This document shows, one piece after another, positions 13,646 through 20,079 of a stretch of DNA of 23,324 bases (position 1 is the stretch's first letter; the number at the start of each line of letters is the position of its first letter). Source of the stretch: a virus; the IMG/VR virus record IMGVR_UViG_3300036857_000208, positions 1 to 23,324 of that record, one strand, 5' to 3'. The position numbers and the translations under genes are program-made. Below the pieces are notes generated by a model. That model was not told the DNA's origin. It did not search any database and saw nothing but the letters and a program-made list of their open reading frames with translations.

Positions 13646-14835
13646 GAGCGGCCAGCGACCACTTCCTGCGCTCGCTGCGGCTCTCGCACGTCATCGCCGC
13701 CAGCTGCGAGCTCTACTTCCCCGGCGACCCCGACCCCGTCAACGTGCCCGTGCAGGGCGGCCAGATCACGATCGACCGCACCGCCCAGTCACGCCGCCGC
13801 GGCACCGTCCAGATCCCCTGGAGCCTCGCCGCCGGCGCCGACCTCGGCGTCGACCTACGCACCCTCCCGCTCGGCGGCTACGCGCTCGTTCGGCGCGGGC
13901 TGCGCTATGCCAACGGCCAGACCGAGCTGATGCTGCTCGGCCGCCTACGGGTCGAGTCGGTCACCTGGGGAACCGAGGACGAGTCCGCCTCGCTCGAGCT
14001 CGCCGACCGCATGGCCCAGGTCCGCGACGAGCCCTTCACCAGCCCCTACGCCGCCGGCGGCAAGCGGGCCGCCCAGGCCGCCGTCGAGATCGTCCAAGGG
14101 GTGTTCGGCGCCACGATCGGCTACTCGACGCCGCAGGACCCGCCGACCGTGCTCTCGGATGTCTTCTACTCCGGGGCGCGCAGCGAGGCGCTGACCGAGC
14201 TTGAGCAGTCGGCCAGCGCGGAGAGCTACTTCGACGCCAACGGCGACTTCGTCTTCGCTGCCAAGCCCGGCGACAGCGAGCCCGTCGTCTGGGAGGTCGA
14301 CGCCGGCGAGACCGGTGTGATGATCTCGGCGGGCGAGAATCTCGACCGCACCGGCATCTACAACGGCGTGCTCGTCCAGGGCCAGGACCAGGCGACCAAC
14401 GTCCCCTTCTCGGCGCTCGCGACCTACGACAACCCGGCCAGCCCGATCCGCTGGGGCGGGCCGTTCGGCAAGGTTGCGCTGGTCGCCGACTCGACGGCTG
14501 TGCAGGACACGGCGCAGGCGCTCGCGATGGCCCAGTCGCTGCTGCGGCTGCGCCTTAAGCAGACCCGTTCGCTCGAGCTCTCGGCGGCCCCCAACCCGGC
14601 GCTCGAGGCCGGCGACACGATCCGCGTGCGCTTCCCCGACGGGCGCACCGAGACACACCTGATCGACGCCACCACGATCGCGCTGACGACCGACGCCCAG
14701 GCGATCACGACGCGCACGCTGGCCGACCCGCTCGCATCCGCGCCCCTGGCAGCGGAGGGCGGCGAGATGGCGGACGCCTACCTCGGCCGGCAGGCTTGGC
14801 GCGAGCTCAACGACGCGAGGCTGGTCGGCGCATGA
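13642..14835 (+). CDS. Tail hub / minor tail protein (DUF5047-like)
   Basis: 397 aa, 4-nt overlap with the preceding gene. The opening 'MRAASDHFLRSLRLSHVIAASCELYFPGDPDPVNVPVQGGQITIDRTAQSRRRGTVQIP' matches the DUF5047 start seen in Streptomyces-type phage tail proteins, followed by a hub-like region (LELADRMAQVRDE ... AAQAAVEIVQGVFG ... VVWEVDAGETGVMISAGENLDRTGIYNGVLVQGQ) that recalls gp27-type baseplate hubs. It would sit under the distal tail ring and carry the receptor-binding proteins. Confidence 0.82.
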   Translation: MRAASDHFLRSLRLSHVIAASCELYFPGDPDPVNVPVQGGQITIDRTAQSRRRGTVQIPWSLAAGADLGVDLRTLPLGGYALVRRGLRYANGQTELMLLGRLRVESVTWGTEDESASLELADRMAQVRDEPFTSPYAAGGKRAAQAAVEIVQGVFGATIGYSTPQDPPTVLSDVFYSGARSEALTELEQSASAESYFDANGDFVFAAKPGDSEPVVWEVDAGETGVMISAGENLDRTGIYNGVLVQGQDQATNVPFSALATYDNPASPIRWGGPFGKVALVADSTAVQDTAQALAMAQSLLRLRLKQTRSLELSAAPNPALEAGDTIRVRFPDGRTETHLIDATTIALTTDAQAITTRTLADPLASAPLAAEGGEMADAYLGRQAWRELNDARLVGA

Positions 14836-15455
14836 CCGTCGCCCAGGTGCCCGCCTCGCGCTCGCTGCCGAACGTGCTGCGCGCCATGCTCGACCAGCCC
14901 GGCGGGGTCGAGCTGCTCGTCTGCGAATTCGGCTCGCCGTTGTCGGGTTCGGAGGCGCTCGCTTACGCCAACGTCGTGATCAAGGGCAGTGAGCTCAAGG
15001 TGCCGAAGCTAAACGGCGCCGTCGCCGCGCTCGGCACGCCCGCCTACGTGCTCGCCTCGCGCGACTTCCTGCTCTGCCTCGGCGCCGTCTCGACCGCCGC
15101 TGTCCAGGTCGCCGTCGAGGGCTATCACATGGTCGGCACGGCTGGTCAGCCCGCCTTCGGTGCGGGCTGGTCGAGCTTCAGCGGTCGCCCTGTCGGCTTC
15201 TACAAAGACCCGTTCGGCGTCGTGCGGCTGGTAGGTGCGGCGGCGCTCAGCGGCGGCACGGGCGCGTCGGTTTTCGTTCTGCCCGCTGGCTACCGGCCGA
15301 GCGTCACGCGCGGTTACAACTTCCCGGCTGCAGGTGGCGCGCTGGGGACGCTGGAGGTCGCCGCCAGCGGCGCCGTCGGCGTGACCGGAACGAACCCTGC
15401 GGGCGCGACGGGCTTCGTCGGGCTCGACGCGATCACATTCCGAGCAGACCAATAG
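14832..15455 (+). CDS. Putative receptor-binding / minor tail protein
   Basis: 207 aa from ATG 14832 (ATGA overlap); a longer in-frame ATG at 14796 is less likely. The first half has 'LVCEFGSPLSGSEALAYANVVIKGSELKVPKL', and the second half is a classic tail-fibre tip pattern: 'WSSFSGRPVGFYKDPFGVVRLVGAAALSGGTGASVFVLPAGYRPS ... GALGTLEVAASGAVGVTGTNPAGA', i.e. K-D-x-x-G-V-V-x-L-x-G and L-P-x-G-Y-R-P. Likely trimeric and surface-binding. Host receptor unknown. Confidence 0.78.
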   Translation: MTVAQVPASRSLPNVLRAMLDQPGGVELLVCEFGSPLSGSEALAYANVVIKGSELKVPKLNGAVAALGTPAYVLASRDFLLCLGAVSTAAVQVAVEGYHMVGTAGQPAFGAGWSSFSGRPVGFYKDPFGVVRLVGAAALSGGTGASVFVLPAGYRPSVTRGYNFPAAGGALGTLEVAASGAVGVTGTNPAGATGFVGLDAITFRADQ

Positions 15456-15464
15456 GAGGCAACC

Positions 15465-16103
15465 ATGGGCGCGACACCCAAGCTGCTGCTGCCGTATCCC
15501 GAGGCGACCGACCCCGCGGACGTGCCGCTCGACATGAAAGAGCTGGCCGACCGCATCGAGCTCGTCACCGGCGCCACCCCCGTCTCCGCGTTGCCGGGCA
15601 GCCCCGCCGACGGGCAGACGATCGCCTTCCTGGCCGACGCCGCCAACGGCGTCGTCTGGCAGCTGCGCTACCGCGCCGCCGCGACGGGCGCGTTCAAGTG
15701 GGAGTTCATCGGCGGCGCCGCCCTGCTGTCCGATCTGTTCCCGGGCAGCGACCCCGGCACGGTCAGCATCACGTACACCGATCTGGACACACCCGCGTCG
15801 CCGGGCCCGGCGCTGACGCTGCCGCTGGCGGGCGACTACAAGATCACCAACGGCCAGCAGGCCTACAACACCGGCGCGGGCGCCGCCATTATGAGTTACG
15901 CGATCGGCGCGACAGCCGCCCAAGACGCCGATTCCGTCTATGCCGGGCAGACGGCGGGCAGCACGTTCAGCACGGCGCAGCGCACGCGCGTGAAGACGGG
16001 GCTGGCGGCCGGAACGGTGCTGACGGCGAAGTACAAGTGCAGCGGGTCGCGGGCCAATTGGCGGGCGCGCAGCCTGGAGGCCGTGCCCGTCAGGGTCGGC
16101 TAG
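15465..16103 (+). CDS. Minor tail / tail fibre protein
   Basis: 212 aa. Strong RBS (AGGAGG) 7 nt before ATG 15465. The N-terminus 'PKLLLPYPEATDPADVPLDMKELADRIE' is a common actinophage tail-fibre opening that probably attaches to the tail tip. 'GSPADGQTIAFLADAANGVVWQLRYRAAATGAFKWEFIGG' is a repeated small beta motif in such proteins. The rest is beta-rich. It is the last rightward virion gene; its stop (16101-16103) overlaps the stop of the convergent minus-strand gene by two bases. Confidence 0.78.
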   Translation: MGATPKLLLPYPEATDPADVPLDMKELADRIELVTGATPVSALPGSPADGQTIAFLADAANGVVWQLRYRAAATGAFKWEFIGGAALLSDLFPGSDPGTVSITYTDLDTPASPGPALTLPLAGDYKITNGQQAYNTGAGAAIMSYAIGATAAQDADSVYAGQTAGSTFSTAQRTRVKTGLAAGTVLTAKYKCSGSRANWRARSLEAVPVRVG

Positions 16104-16237
16104 CGCTGGGCCCAGTTCGCGGCGCAGTCGCGGCAGAGCTGGCCGGGCCGGGCGCGGCGGCGGCCGCAGGACGGGCACATCACCCGCCGCCGGCGCCGCC
16201 GAGCGAACGGCCACAGCCGTTTCAACCGGCCCGCCAT
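16100..16237 (-). CDS. 45-aa arginine-rich zinc-ribbon protein coupled to the repressor
   Basis: ATG at 16237 (minus strand), overlapping the end of the repressor gene by 16 nt; stop TAG at 16102-16100. The N-terminal half is strongly basic (MAGRLKRLWPFARRRRRRV) and the second half is a two-knuckle zinc ribbon, C-P-S-C ... C-R-D-C, with 11 residues between the pairs. Being co-transcribed with the repressor it should be made in lysogens. Candidate DNA/RNA-binding co-regulator or lysogeny-expressed accessory protein; function not recognised. The short length makes chance possible, but the paired CxxC motifs and coupling favour a real gene. Confidence 0.58.
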   Translation of the reverse strand: MAGRLKRLWPFARRRRRRVMCPSCGRRRARPGQLCRDCAANWAQR

Positions 16238-16545
16238 GCGTCGATCGCCCTGGCCCAGAGCTCGAGCGGCGCGACCTCGACCTCTTCGGCGTAGGCGGCA
16301 ATCATGCCGTCGGGGTCGCGCGGCCAGCCGAGGCCGCGCTCGAAGCGGTTGACGGTTGCCTCGGAGACGTCGACGGCGGCGGCGATGTGGACCTGCTTGC
16401 GGCCGGCGGCGAGGCGTGCGTCGCGGCAGACGGCGGCGATCCACGGCAGCAGCCGATCGGGGCCATCGAGGGTCGGCGCCATGCCGGGAGCGTAGGGACC
16501 ACCATTCCCCGTTACTTGCGTCCGGTTGGCAATATCGAATGCCAT
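16222..16545 (-). CDS. XRE/Cro-CI-type HTH repressor (candidate immunity repressor)
   Basis: 107 aa, one of two genes on the minus strand and divergent from the early operon, the usual arrangement of a lysogeny repressor. The HTH is at about residues 38-80: 'CRDARLAAGRKQVHIAAAVDVSEATVNRFERGLGWPRD', with the A-A-A-V-D-V-S-E-A-T-V-N-R-F-E recognition region. No protease or dimerisation domain beyond it, so it is short for a CI-type repressor. Start: ATG 16545 has no RBS but a TAGGAT box 9 nt upstream on the minus strand, compatible with a leaderless transcript; in-frame ATG 16482 is an alternative. Likely binds the palindromes between 16644 and 16716. Confidence 0.82.
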   Translation of the reverse strand: MAFDIANRTQVTGNGGPYAPGMAPTLDGPDRLLPWIAAVCRDARLAAGRKQVHIAAAVDVSEATVNRFERGLGWPRDPDGMIAAYAEEVEVAPLELWARAIDAWRAG

Positions 16546-16643
16546 GCACCGGGTATCCTAATCGGGTGCCCTAAGGCCCTCCGGCGGGGAGTGATGCACG
16601 GATGTGTCTACAGCGTCGCCGCGACTGCGAGGCGAGCACCGGA

Positions 16644-16655
16644 TCGGACGTCCGA
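16644..16655. promoter_or_regulatory. Operator-like palindrome TCGGAC-GTCCGA
   Basis: Perfect 12-bp palindrome TCGGACGTCCGA in the switch region. Its half-site TC(G/A)GAC recurs at 16683 and 16701, which suggests repeated binding sites for the repressor, the Cro-like protein or both. Confidence 0.6.
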
Positions 16656-16682
16656 AAAAACCCGCAAAGAGCGACCCCAAAG

Positions 16683-16695
16683 TCAGACAGTCTGA
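16683..16695. promoter_or_regulatory. Operator-like palindrome TCAGAC-A-GTCTGA
   Basis: Perfect 13-bp palindrome with a central A. The half-site differs by one base from the upstream palindrome's TCGGAC. A further TCGGAC half-site follows at 16701-16706, opposite a poor partner GTCAGC (16711-16716), and overlaps the presumed early promoter. Confidence 0.6.
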
Positions 16696-16743
16696 ACCGC
16701 TCGGACTTATGTCAGCGGTGAGGGAGGTCGAAAGTCAACGGCC

Positions 16744-17007
16744 GTGAACGCCGTGACCGCGATCCCCCCAGACCCCGCCGACGACAACCTCTTCGACCAC
16801 CGCGTCGGCCGCAACATCACGCTCGGCCGCAAGCTCGCCGGCATGAGCCAAGAGCACCTCGCCGAACTGATCGGCAAGCGCCGCACCAACGTCTCCGACT
16901 GGGAGACCGGCCGCCACGTCCCCTCACGCACCAACCTGCTGCTGATCGCCCACGCGCTCGACCGCGACCCCGGCTGGTTCTACCAGGACCACGCCGCCAG
17001 CACATGA
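16744..17007 (+). CDS. Cro-like XRE-family HTH protein
   Basis: 87 aa from GTG 16744. Residues about 23-83 are a complete helix-turn-helix of the XRE family: 'VGRNITLGRKLAGMSQEHLAELIGKRRTNVSDWETGRHVPSRTNLLLIAHALDRDPGWFY', including the typical S-Q-x-x-L-A ... V-S-x-W-E-x-G-R-x-x-P. It is the first gene of the rightward early operon and divergent from the repressor, so it may act as Cro. The RBS GGGAGG is somewhat far (about 15 nt). The next gene starts at an ATGA overlap. Confidence 0.85.
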   Translation: MNAVTAIPPDPADDNLFDHRVGRNITLGRKLAGMSQEHLAELIGKRRTNVSDWETGRHVPSRTNLLLIAHALDRDPGWFYQDHAAST

Positions 17008-17204
17008 GCACACTCACCGCGCTACTGCTCGTCGCCGCGCTCGCCTGCCTCGCCTTCGCCGCCTGGCGCACGCTCCGCGTCGAGCGCCGCCAACGCCCCC
17101 AAGCGATGGACGAGCGCCAGGCCGAGGACGACCTCGGCTACCACGACCGCCGCACGATCGACGTCGCCCCGCGGCGCGTGCCACCCCGCCCACCGTCCCG
17201 ATGA
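17004..17204 (+). CDS. Small single-pass membrane protein
   Basis: 66 aa. Hydrophobic residues about 3-20 (TLTALLLVAALACLAFAA) followed by a basic stretch (RTLRVERRQR) predict an N-out, C-in signal anchor with a charged, disordered cytoplasmic tail ending in a proline-arginine run. ATGA overlaps on both sides put it firmly in the early operon. Such early small membrane proteins sometimes act in superinfection exclusion; nothing in the sequence specifies this. Confidence 0.68.
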   Translation: MSTLTALLLVAALACLAFAAWRTLRVERRQRPQAMDERQAEDDLGYHDRRTIDVAPRRVPPRPPSR

Positions 17205-17620
17205 CCTTCCCGGCCGACACGTCGGCCGGCGAGGGCGCAGGGCCGCCGCCTCCCGCCGCACCGCAGGCGGCTCCCCCCGCGGCGGCCCCACGCGCCCCCG
17301 AACTACCCCGCCCCCGAGGCGAGCGCAACTGGCGGCTCGCCAAGGCGCGTGACGCGCTCGCGCGTAACGCCCACCGCCCACCCCCCCCGGCCCCGGTCGA
17401 CCCCGACCGGCGCGACCCCTCGAGCCGCTGGTACCAGCCCACACCGGACGAGCTCGAGGCCGAAGAGCAGTACATGCGCGAGGCCGTCGCCGTCGTCCAC
17501 TTCGACGAGCTCGAACGCCACGCCGATCACGCCAGCTGGGGCGCCGAGCCCCGCTGCCCCAACTGCGGCGCCCACACCGCCGCCGACCCCTGCCCACTCT
17601 GCGGAGGACCAACACCATGA
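17201..17620 (+). CDS. Proline/alanine-rich protein with C-terminal zinc ribbon
   Basis: 139 aa. Residues 1-about 35 are P/A-rich and disordered; 40-75 are basic; 'SSRWYQPTPDELEAEEQYMREAVAVVHFDELERHADHA' forms helices; residues 119-136 are a zinc ribbon, C-P-N-C ... C-P-L-C. The C-terminal pair suggests nucleic-acid or protein binding. Located immediately upstream of the putative annealing protein, overlapping its start by 4 nt, so probably part of the replication/recombination block. Not recognised as a named family. Confidence 0.68.
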   Translation: MTFPADTSAGEGAGPPPPAAPQAAPPAAAPRAPELPRPRGERNWRLAKARDALARNAHRPPPPAPVDPDRRDPSSRWYQPTPDELEAEEQYMREAVAVVHFDELERHADHASWGAEPRCPNCGAHTAADPCPLCGGPTP

Positions 17621-18441
17621 CCACCGACACCACCGGCGTCGCGCTCGAGCCGGCCGCGCGCGCGCTGCTCCCGGTCCCGATCGACGAGGCCGAGCAGGCG
17701 ATGGCCGCCTACCAGGAGCTCACCCGCCGGCTGCTCAAGCCGACCGACTGGATCGGCGAGCCCGGCGCCGAAGGCTCGTTCGTGAAGAAGTCCGGCTGGC
17801 TCACGATCGCCAACTACTACGGCATCTCGACCGAGATCGCCGAGCGCGAGCTCGAGCGCGACGAGGACGGCAAGGTGATCCGCGCCTTCTACCGCGTCGT
17901 CGCGACCGCACCCGGCGGCCGCCACCAGGACGGCGGCGGCGCCTGCGCCATCAACGAGCCCCGCTTCCGCTCCCACGACGGACGCCAGAAGATCGAACAC
18001 GACCTGCCCGGCACCGCCGAGACCAGGGCGCGCAACCGCGCGATCGCCAACCTCGTCGGCTTCGGCGCGGTCTCGGCCGAGGAGGTCGACGCCGACGTCC
18101 GCGCCGGCAGCAGCAACCCGGCCGGCCTGCCCGACTGGGCCCTGCCAGTCGACGACACGGAGCAGTTCGGCGACGCGCTCCGTGACGTGCTGGTCCGCGG
18201 CGGCTGCCAAGACCCCGCCACGCTCGCCACCAAGCTCGCCGACGCCACCGTCGACGACTGCGCAGGAGACCTGCCGTCCTGCGTCGACAGGCTCTCCAGG
18301 CGCCTCCAGTGGGCGCTGACGCCCGGCTCGTCGCCGCTCGGCCCGCCCCCCGAAGACCTCACCGGGGCCGACTTTGGGCTCGAGACCGACGGGGCCGCCG
18401 CTTCGCCTGACGTCCCGCCGGACGAAGGGGGCCAGCCGTGA
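17617..18441 (+). CDS. Putative phage recombination / ssDNA-annealing protein
   Basis: 274 aa; RBS GGAGG 8 nt before ATG 17617. The region 'LKPTDWIGEPGAEGSFVKKSGWLTIANYYGISTEIAERELERDEDGKVIRAFYRVVATAPGGRHQDGGGACAINE', then 'KIEHDLPGTAETRARNRAIANLVGFGAVSAEEV' (about residues 40-160) matches, by eye, a widespread virus family (KxSGW, TAETRAxNRAI motifs) that tends to sit next to SSB genes and is thought to be of the Rad52/Erf annealing type. The C-terminus is acidic and proline-rich. The SSB gene follows directly (GTGA overlap) and RusA lies downstream, supporting a recombination role. Annealing activity is inferred, not shown. Confidence 0.6.
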   Translation: MTTDTTGVALEPAARALLPVPIDEAEQAMAAYQELTRRLLKPTDWIGEPGAEGSFVKKSGWLTIANYYGISTEIAERELERDEDGKVIRAFYRVVATAPGGRHQDGGGACAINEPRFRSHDGRQKIEHDLPGTAETRARNRAIANLVGFGAVSAEEVDADVRAGSSNPAGLPDWALPVDDTEQFGDALRDVLVRGGCQDPATLATKLADATVDDCAGDLPSCVDRLSRRLQWALTPGSSPLGPPPEDLTGADFGLETDGAAASPDVPPDEGGQP

Positions 18442-18935
18442 GCCGCTTCGGCGACGAGATGCGCCGCGCCAATAGGCGCGCCCAGCAGAGCGACGACGGC
18501 TGGGCCCCCGAGGCCGGCGTGCACACCGCCGTCGTCGTCGACGCCGACCTGCGCTACTCCAAGCAGGGCAAGCCGATCGGGTCGCTCAAGCTCGAGCTGC
18601 GCGCCGGCCCGCACACCGGCAAGCGCTGGGAACACGTCCTCTGGTGGACCAGCGACGCCGCCGCCGAGATGGCCTGCGGCCAGCTGCACATCTACGGCAT
18701 CACGCCCGACCAGATCGACGCCTTCGAGGACGAGGACGACCTCGCGCGCGCGCTCGACGGCCTGGTCGGCGTCGAGGCCGACGTCCGCGTCGACCCCAAG
18801 GACGACGGCGACGGCGTCTGGACCAAGGTGCTCGCCTCACGCCGCAACGGCAGCGACATCCCCGCCGACCGCACCGAGCTCGACAGACCCCCACCGCCGT
18901 CCGGCGACCCCGACGACGACGACATCCCCTTCTAG
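18438..18935 (+). CDS. ssb: Single-stranded DNA-binding protein (DUF669-like) with SSB-type tail
   Basis: 165 aa from GTG 18438. The core 'GVHTAVVVDADLRYSKQGKPIGSLKLELRAGPHTGKRWEHVLWWTS' (residues about 27-73) follows the phage DUF669/OB-fold SSB-like pattern. After a proline-rich spacer the protein ends in DDDDIPF (159-165), which is the acidic tip through which bacterial SSBs recruit partner proteins. This tail is strong evidence that it coats ssDNA and contacts host SSB-binding repair or replication enzymes. The annealing protein immediately upstream is a likely partner. Confidence 0.82.
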   Translation: MSRFGDEMRRANRRAQQSDDGWAPEAGVHTAVVVDADLRYSKQGKPIGSLKLELRAGPHTGKRWEHVLWWTSDAAAEMACGQLHIYGITPDQIDAFEDEDDLARALDGLVGVEADVRVDPKDDGDGVWTKVLASRRNGSDIPADRTELDRPPPPSGDPDDDDIPF

Positions 18936-18953
18936 CCCGCGGGCCCCGGTGCG

Positions 18954-19940
18954 GTGCCGACCACCGTCCTGCTGTCCGCGGTCGAGGCCCACCCCGGCCA
19001 CCAGGCGCTCGCCGACGGCGGCCACGCCACCTTCTGCGTCCTCTGCGGTGAACCCGCCGAGCTCGGCGCCGACGGCGCCTGGACCTGCGGCGGCGACTGC
19101 CAAGCCGACCGCGCCACCGGCGCCATGGTCGACTGGTACACCCACGACTGGCTGCCCGCCCAGACCAACGGCCACAAGCCGGCACCGGTCGCCGTCAAAT
19201 GGCCGCGGCTACCCAGCCACGACGCCAGCACCGGCGAGCTGCGCCGCTACCTCACCACCGCCGCCGGGCTGCCCGCCCACCACCAGGTCGACCGCTGCCA
19301 CCGCTGGGGCCCCGAAGCCGCCGACGCGATGACCGTCTTCGTCCGCCGGCCCGGCCAGGCGCACGACCTCGCCGTCCGCTTCGAGCGCCAGGACGACGCC
19401 GGCAAACCCGGCACGCTCAGGGCGGCCTTCGCCCGCTGGACCCACGGCCTCACACGGATGCGCCACCCGACCGTCGCGCAGGCGCTCGACTTCCTGACCA
19501 TCCTCTGCGCGCTCGCGACGGTCACCGAGGAGGCGACCGCCGCCGACGAGACCCGCGCCTGGCTCGAGGAGTTCGAACGCAACACGCGCCCGATCCTCGG
19601 CCACTCGATCGCCGACCCCGAACGCCGCTACGACGCCCTCGAGGTCCTGCGCGCGATCGAGTTCGGCCGCCCCGAGGCGCACGCCTTCATCCGCCGCGAG
19701 CTCGTCCCCGACCGCTGGCCCGCCCTGCTCGTCGACGACCACACGGGCGAGCGCTGGGTCCGCGCCGGCGAACTCGCGACCTACTTGCGCCACGTCTACG
19801 GCGTCAAGGGCGGCATCTCCCAGTCGACGCTGGACTCGAGGCTCGCCGAGATCGGCGTTGCCCGCCTCTACATGGAGGTCCGCCGACCGACCGGGCACCC
19901 CAAGTTGGTGCTCTACCGACTCCAGCCTGGGGACGCGTGA
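18954..19940 (+). CDS. Unrecognised Zn-finger / winged-helix protein, possible replication initiator
   Basis: 328 aa from GTG 18954. Residues about 28-50 form a zinc knuckle (C-V-L-C ... C-G-G-D-C). The middle (about 120-240) is helical, with no Walker, polymerase or Toprim motifs visible. Residues about 262-325 (GERWVRAGELATYLRHVYGVKGGISQSTLDSRLAEIGVARLYMEVRRPTGHPKLVLYRL) look like a winged helix. The gene sits where actinophages keep replication genes, downstream of SSB, and directly before a large inverted repeat. A DNA-binding replication initiator is plausible but unproven; I do not recognise the family. Confidence 0.72.
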   Translation: MPTTVLLSAVEAHPGHQALADGGHATFCVLCGEPAELGADGAWTCGGDCQADRATGAMVDWYTHDWLPAQTNGHKPAPVAVKWPRLPSHDASTGELRRYLTTAAGLPAHHQVDRCHRWGPEAADAMTVFVRRPGQAHDLAVRFERQDDAGKPGTLRAAFARWTHGLTRMRHPTVAQALDFLTILCALATVTEEATAADETRAWLEEFERNTRPILGHSIADPERRYDALEVLRAIEFGRPEAHAFIRRELVPDRWPALLVDDHTGERWVRAGELATYLRHVYGVKGGISQSTLDSRLAEIGVARLYMEVRRPTGHPKLVLYRLQPGDA

Positions 19941-19958
19941 GCTCGCTGGCGCGTCCCA

Positions 19959-20049
19959 CCGTCCCACCGTTTCCCAGCGTTGCTCGCGCATGCGCGCGTC
20001 GCGCGCGCGCGCGCGAGCTCCGCAGGGATTCGCTGGGACGGCGGGACGG
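19959..20049. repeat. Nested GC-rich inverted repeat with alternating CG tracts; origin candidate
   Basis: Outer arms 19959-19979 and 20031-20049 pair over 19 positions with one mismatch and a 2-nt bulge; both contain GTCCC-type repeats, and a further GTCCCAC unit lies just upstream. Inner arms GCTCGCGC (19982-19989) and GCGCGAGC (20011-20018) are exact. Between them are two runs of strictly alternating purine/pyrimidine, about 15 nt each, the classic Z-DNA-prone pattern. It occupies nearly all of the 139-bp gap between the unrecognised replication-region protein and the secreted lysozyme-like gene. It may be an origin, a strong bidirectional terminator or a binding region. Confidence 0.6.
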
Positions 20050-20079
20050 AGTACACCCGACCACCCATAGGGGGGACCG

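Larger units (their letters stand above)
16546..16743. promoter_or_regulatory. Lysogeny/lysis switch region
   Basis: The 198-bp gap between the divergent repressor and Cro-like genes. It contains a minus-strand -10-like TAGGAT (16560-16555) for the repressor, related palindromes described separately, a plus-strand TTATGT that could be a -10 (16707-16712), and GGGAGG (16723-16728) upstream of the GTG at 16744. A 33-codon ORF (16594-16695) lies within but has no recognisable product. Confidence 0.65.

Noticed and set aside
16594-16695. A 33-codon ORF in the switch region (MHGCVYSVAAT...)
   Set aside because: It has GGGGAG upstream but spans both palindromes and shows no protein-like features; possible leader peptide, not supported enough to annotate.
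17022-17633. Minus-strand ORFs opposite the early operon
   Set aside because: Arginine/glycine-rich shadows; the plus-strand genes have ATGA overlaps, RBSs and recognisable domains.
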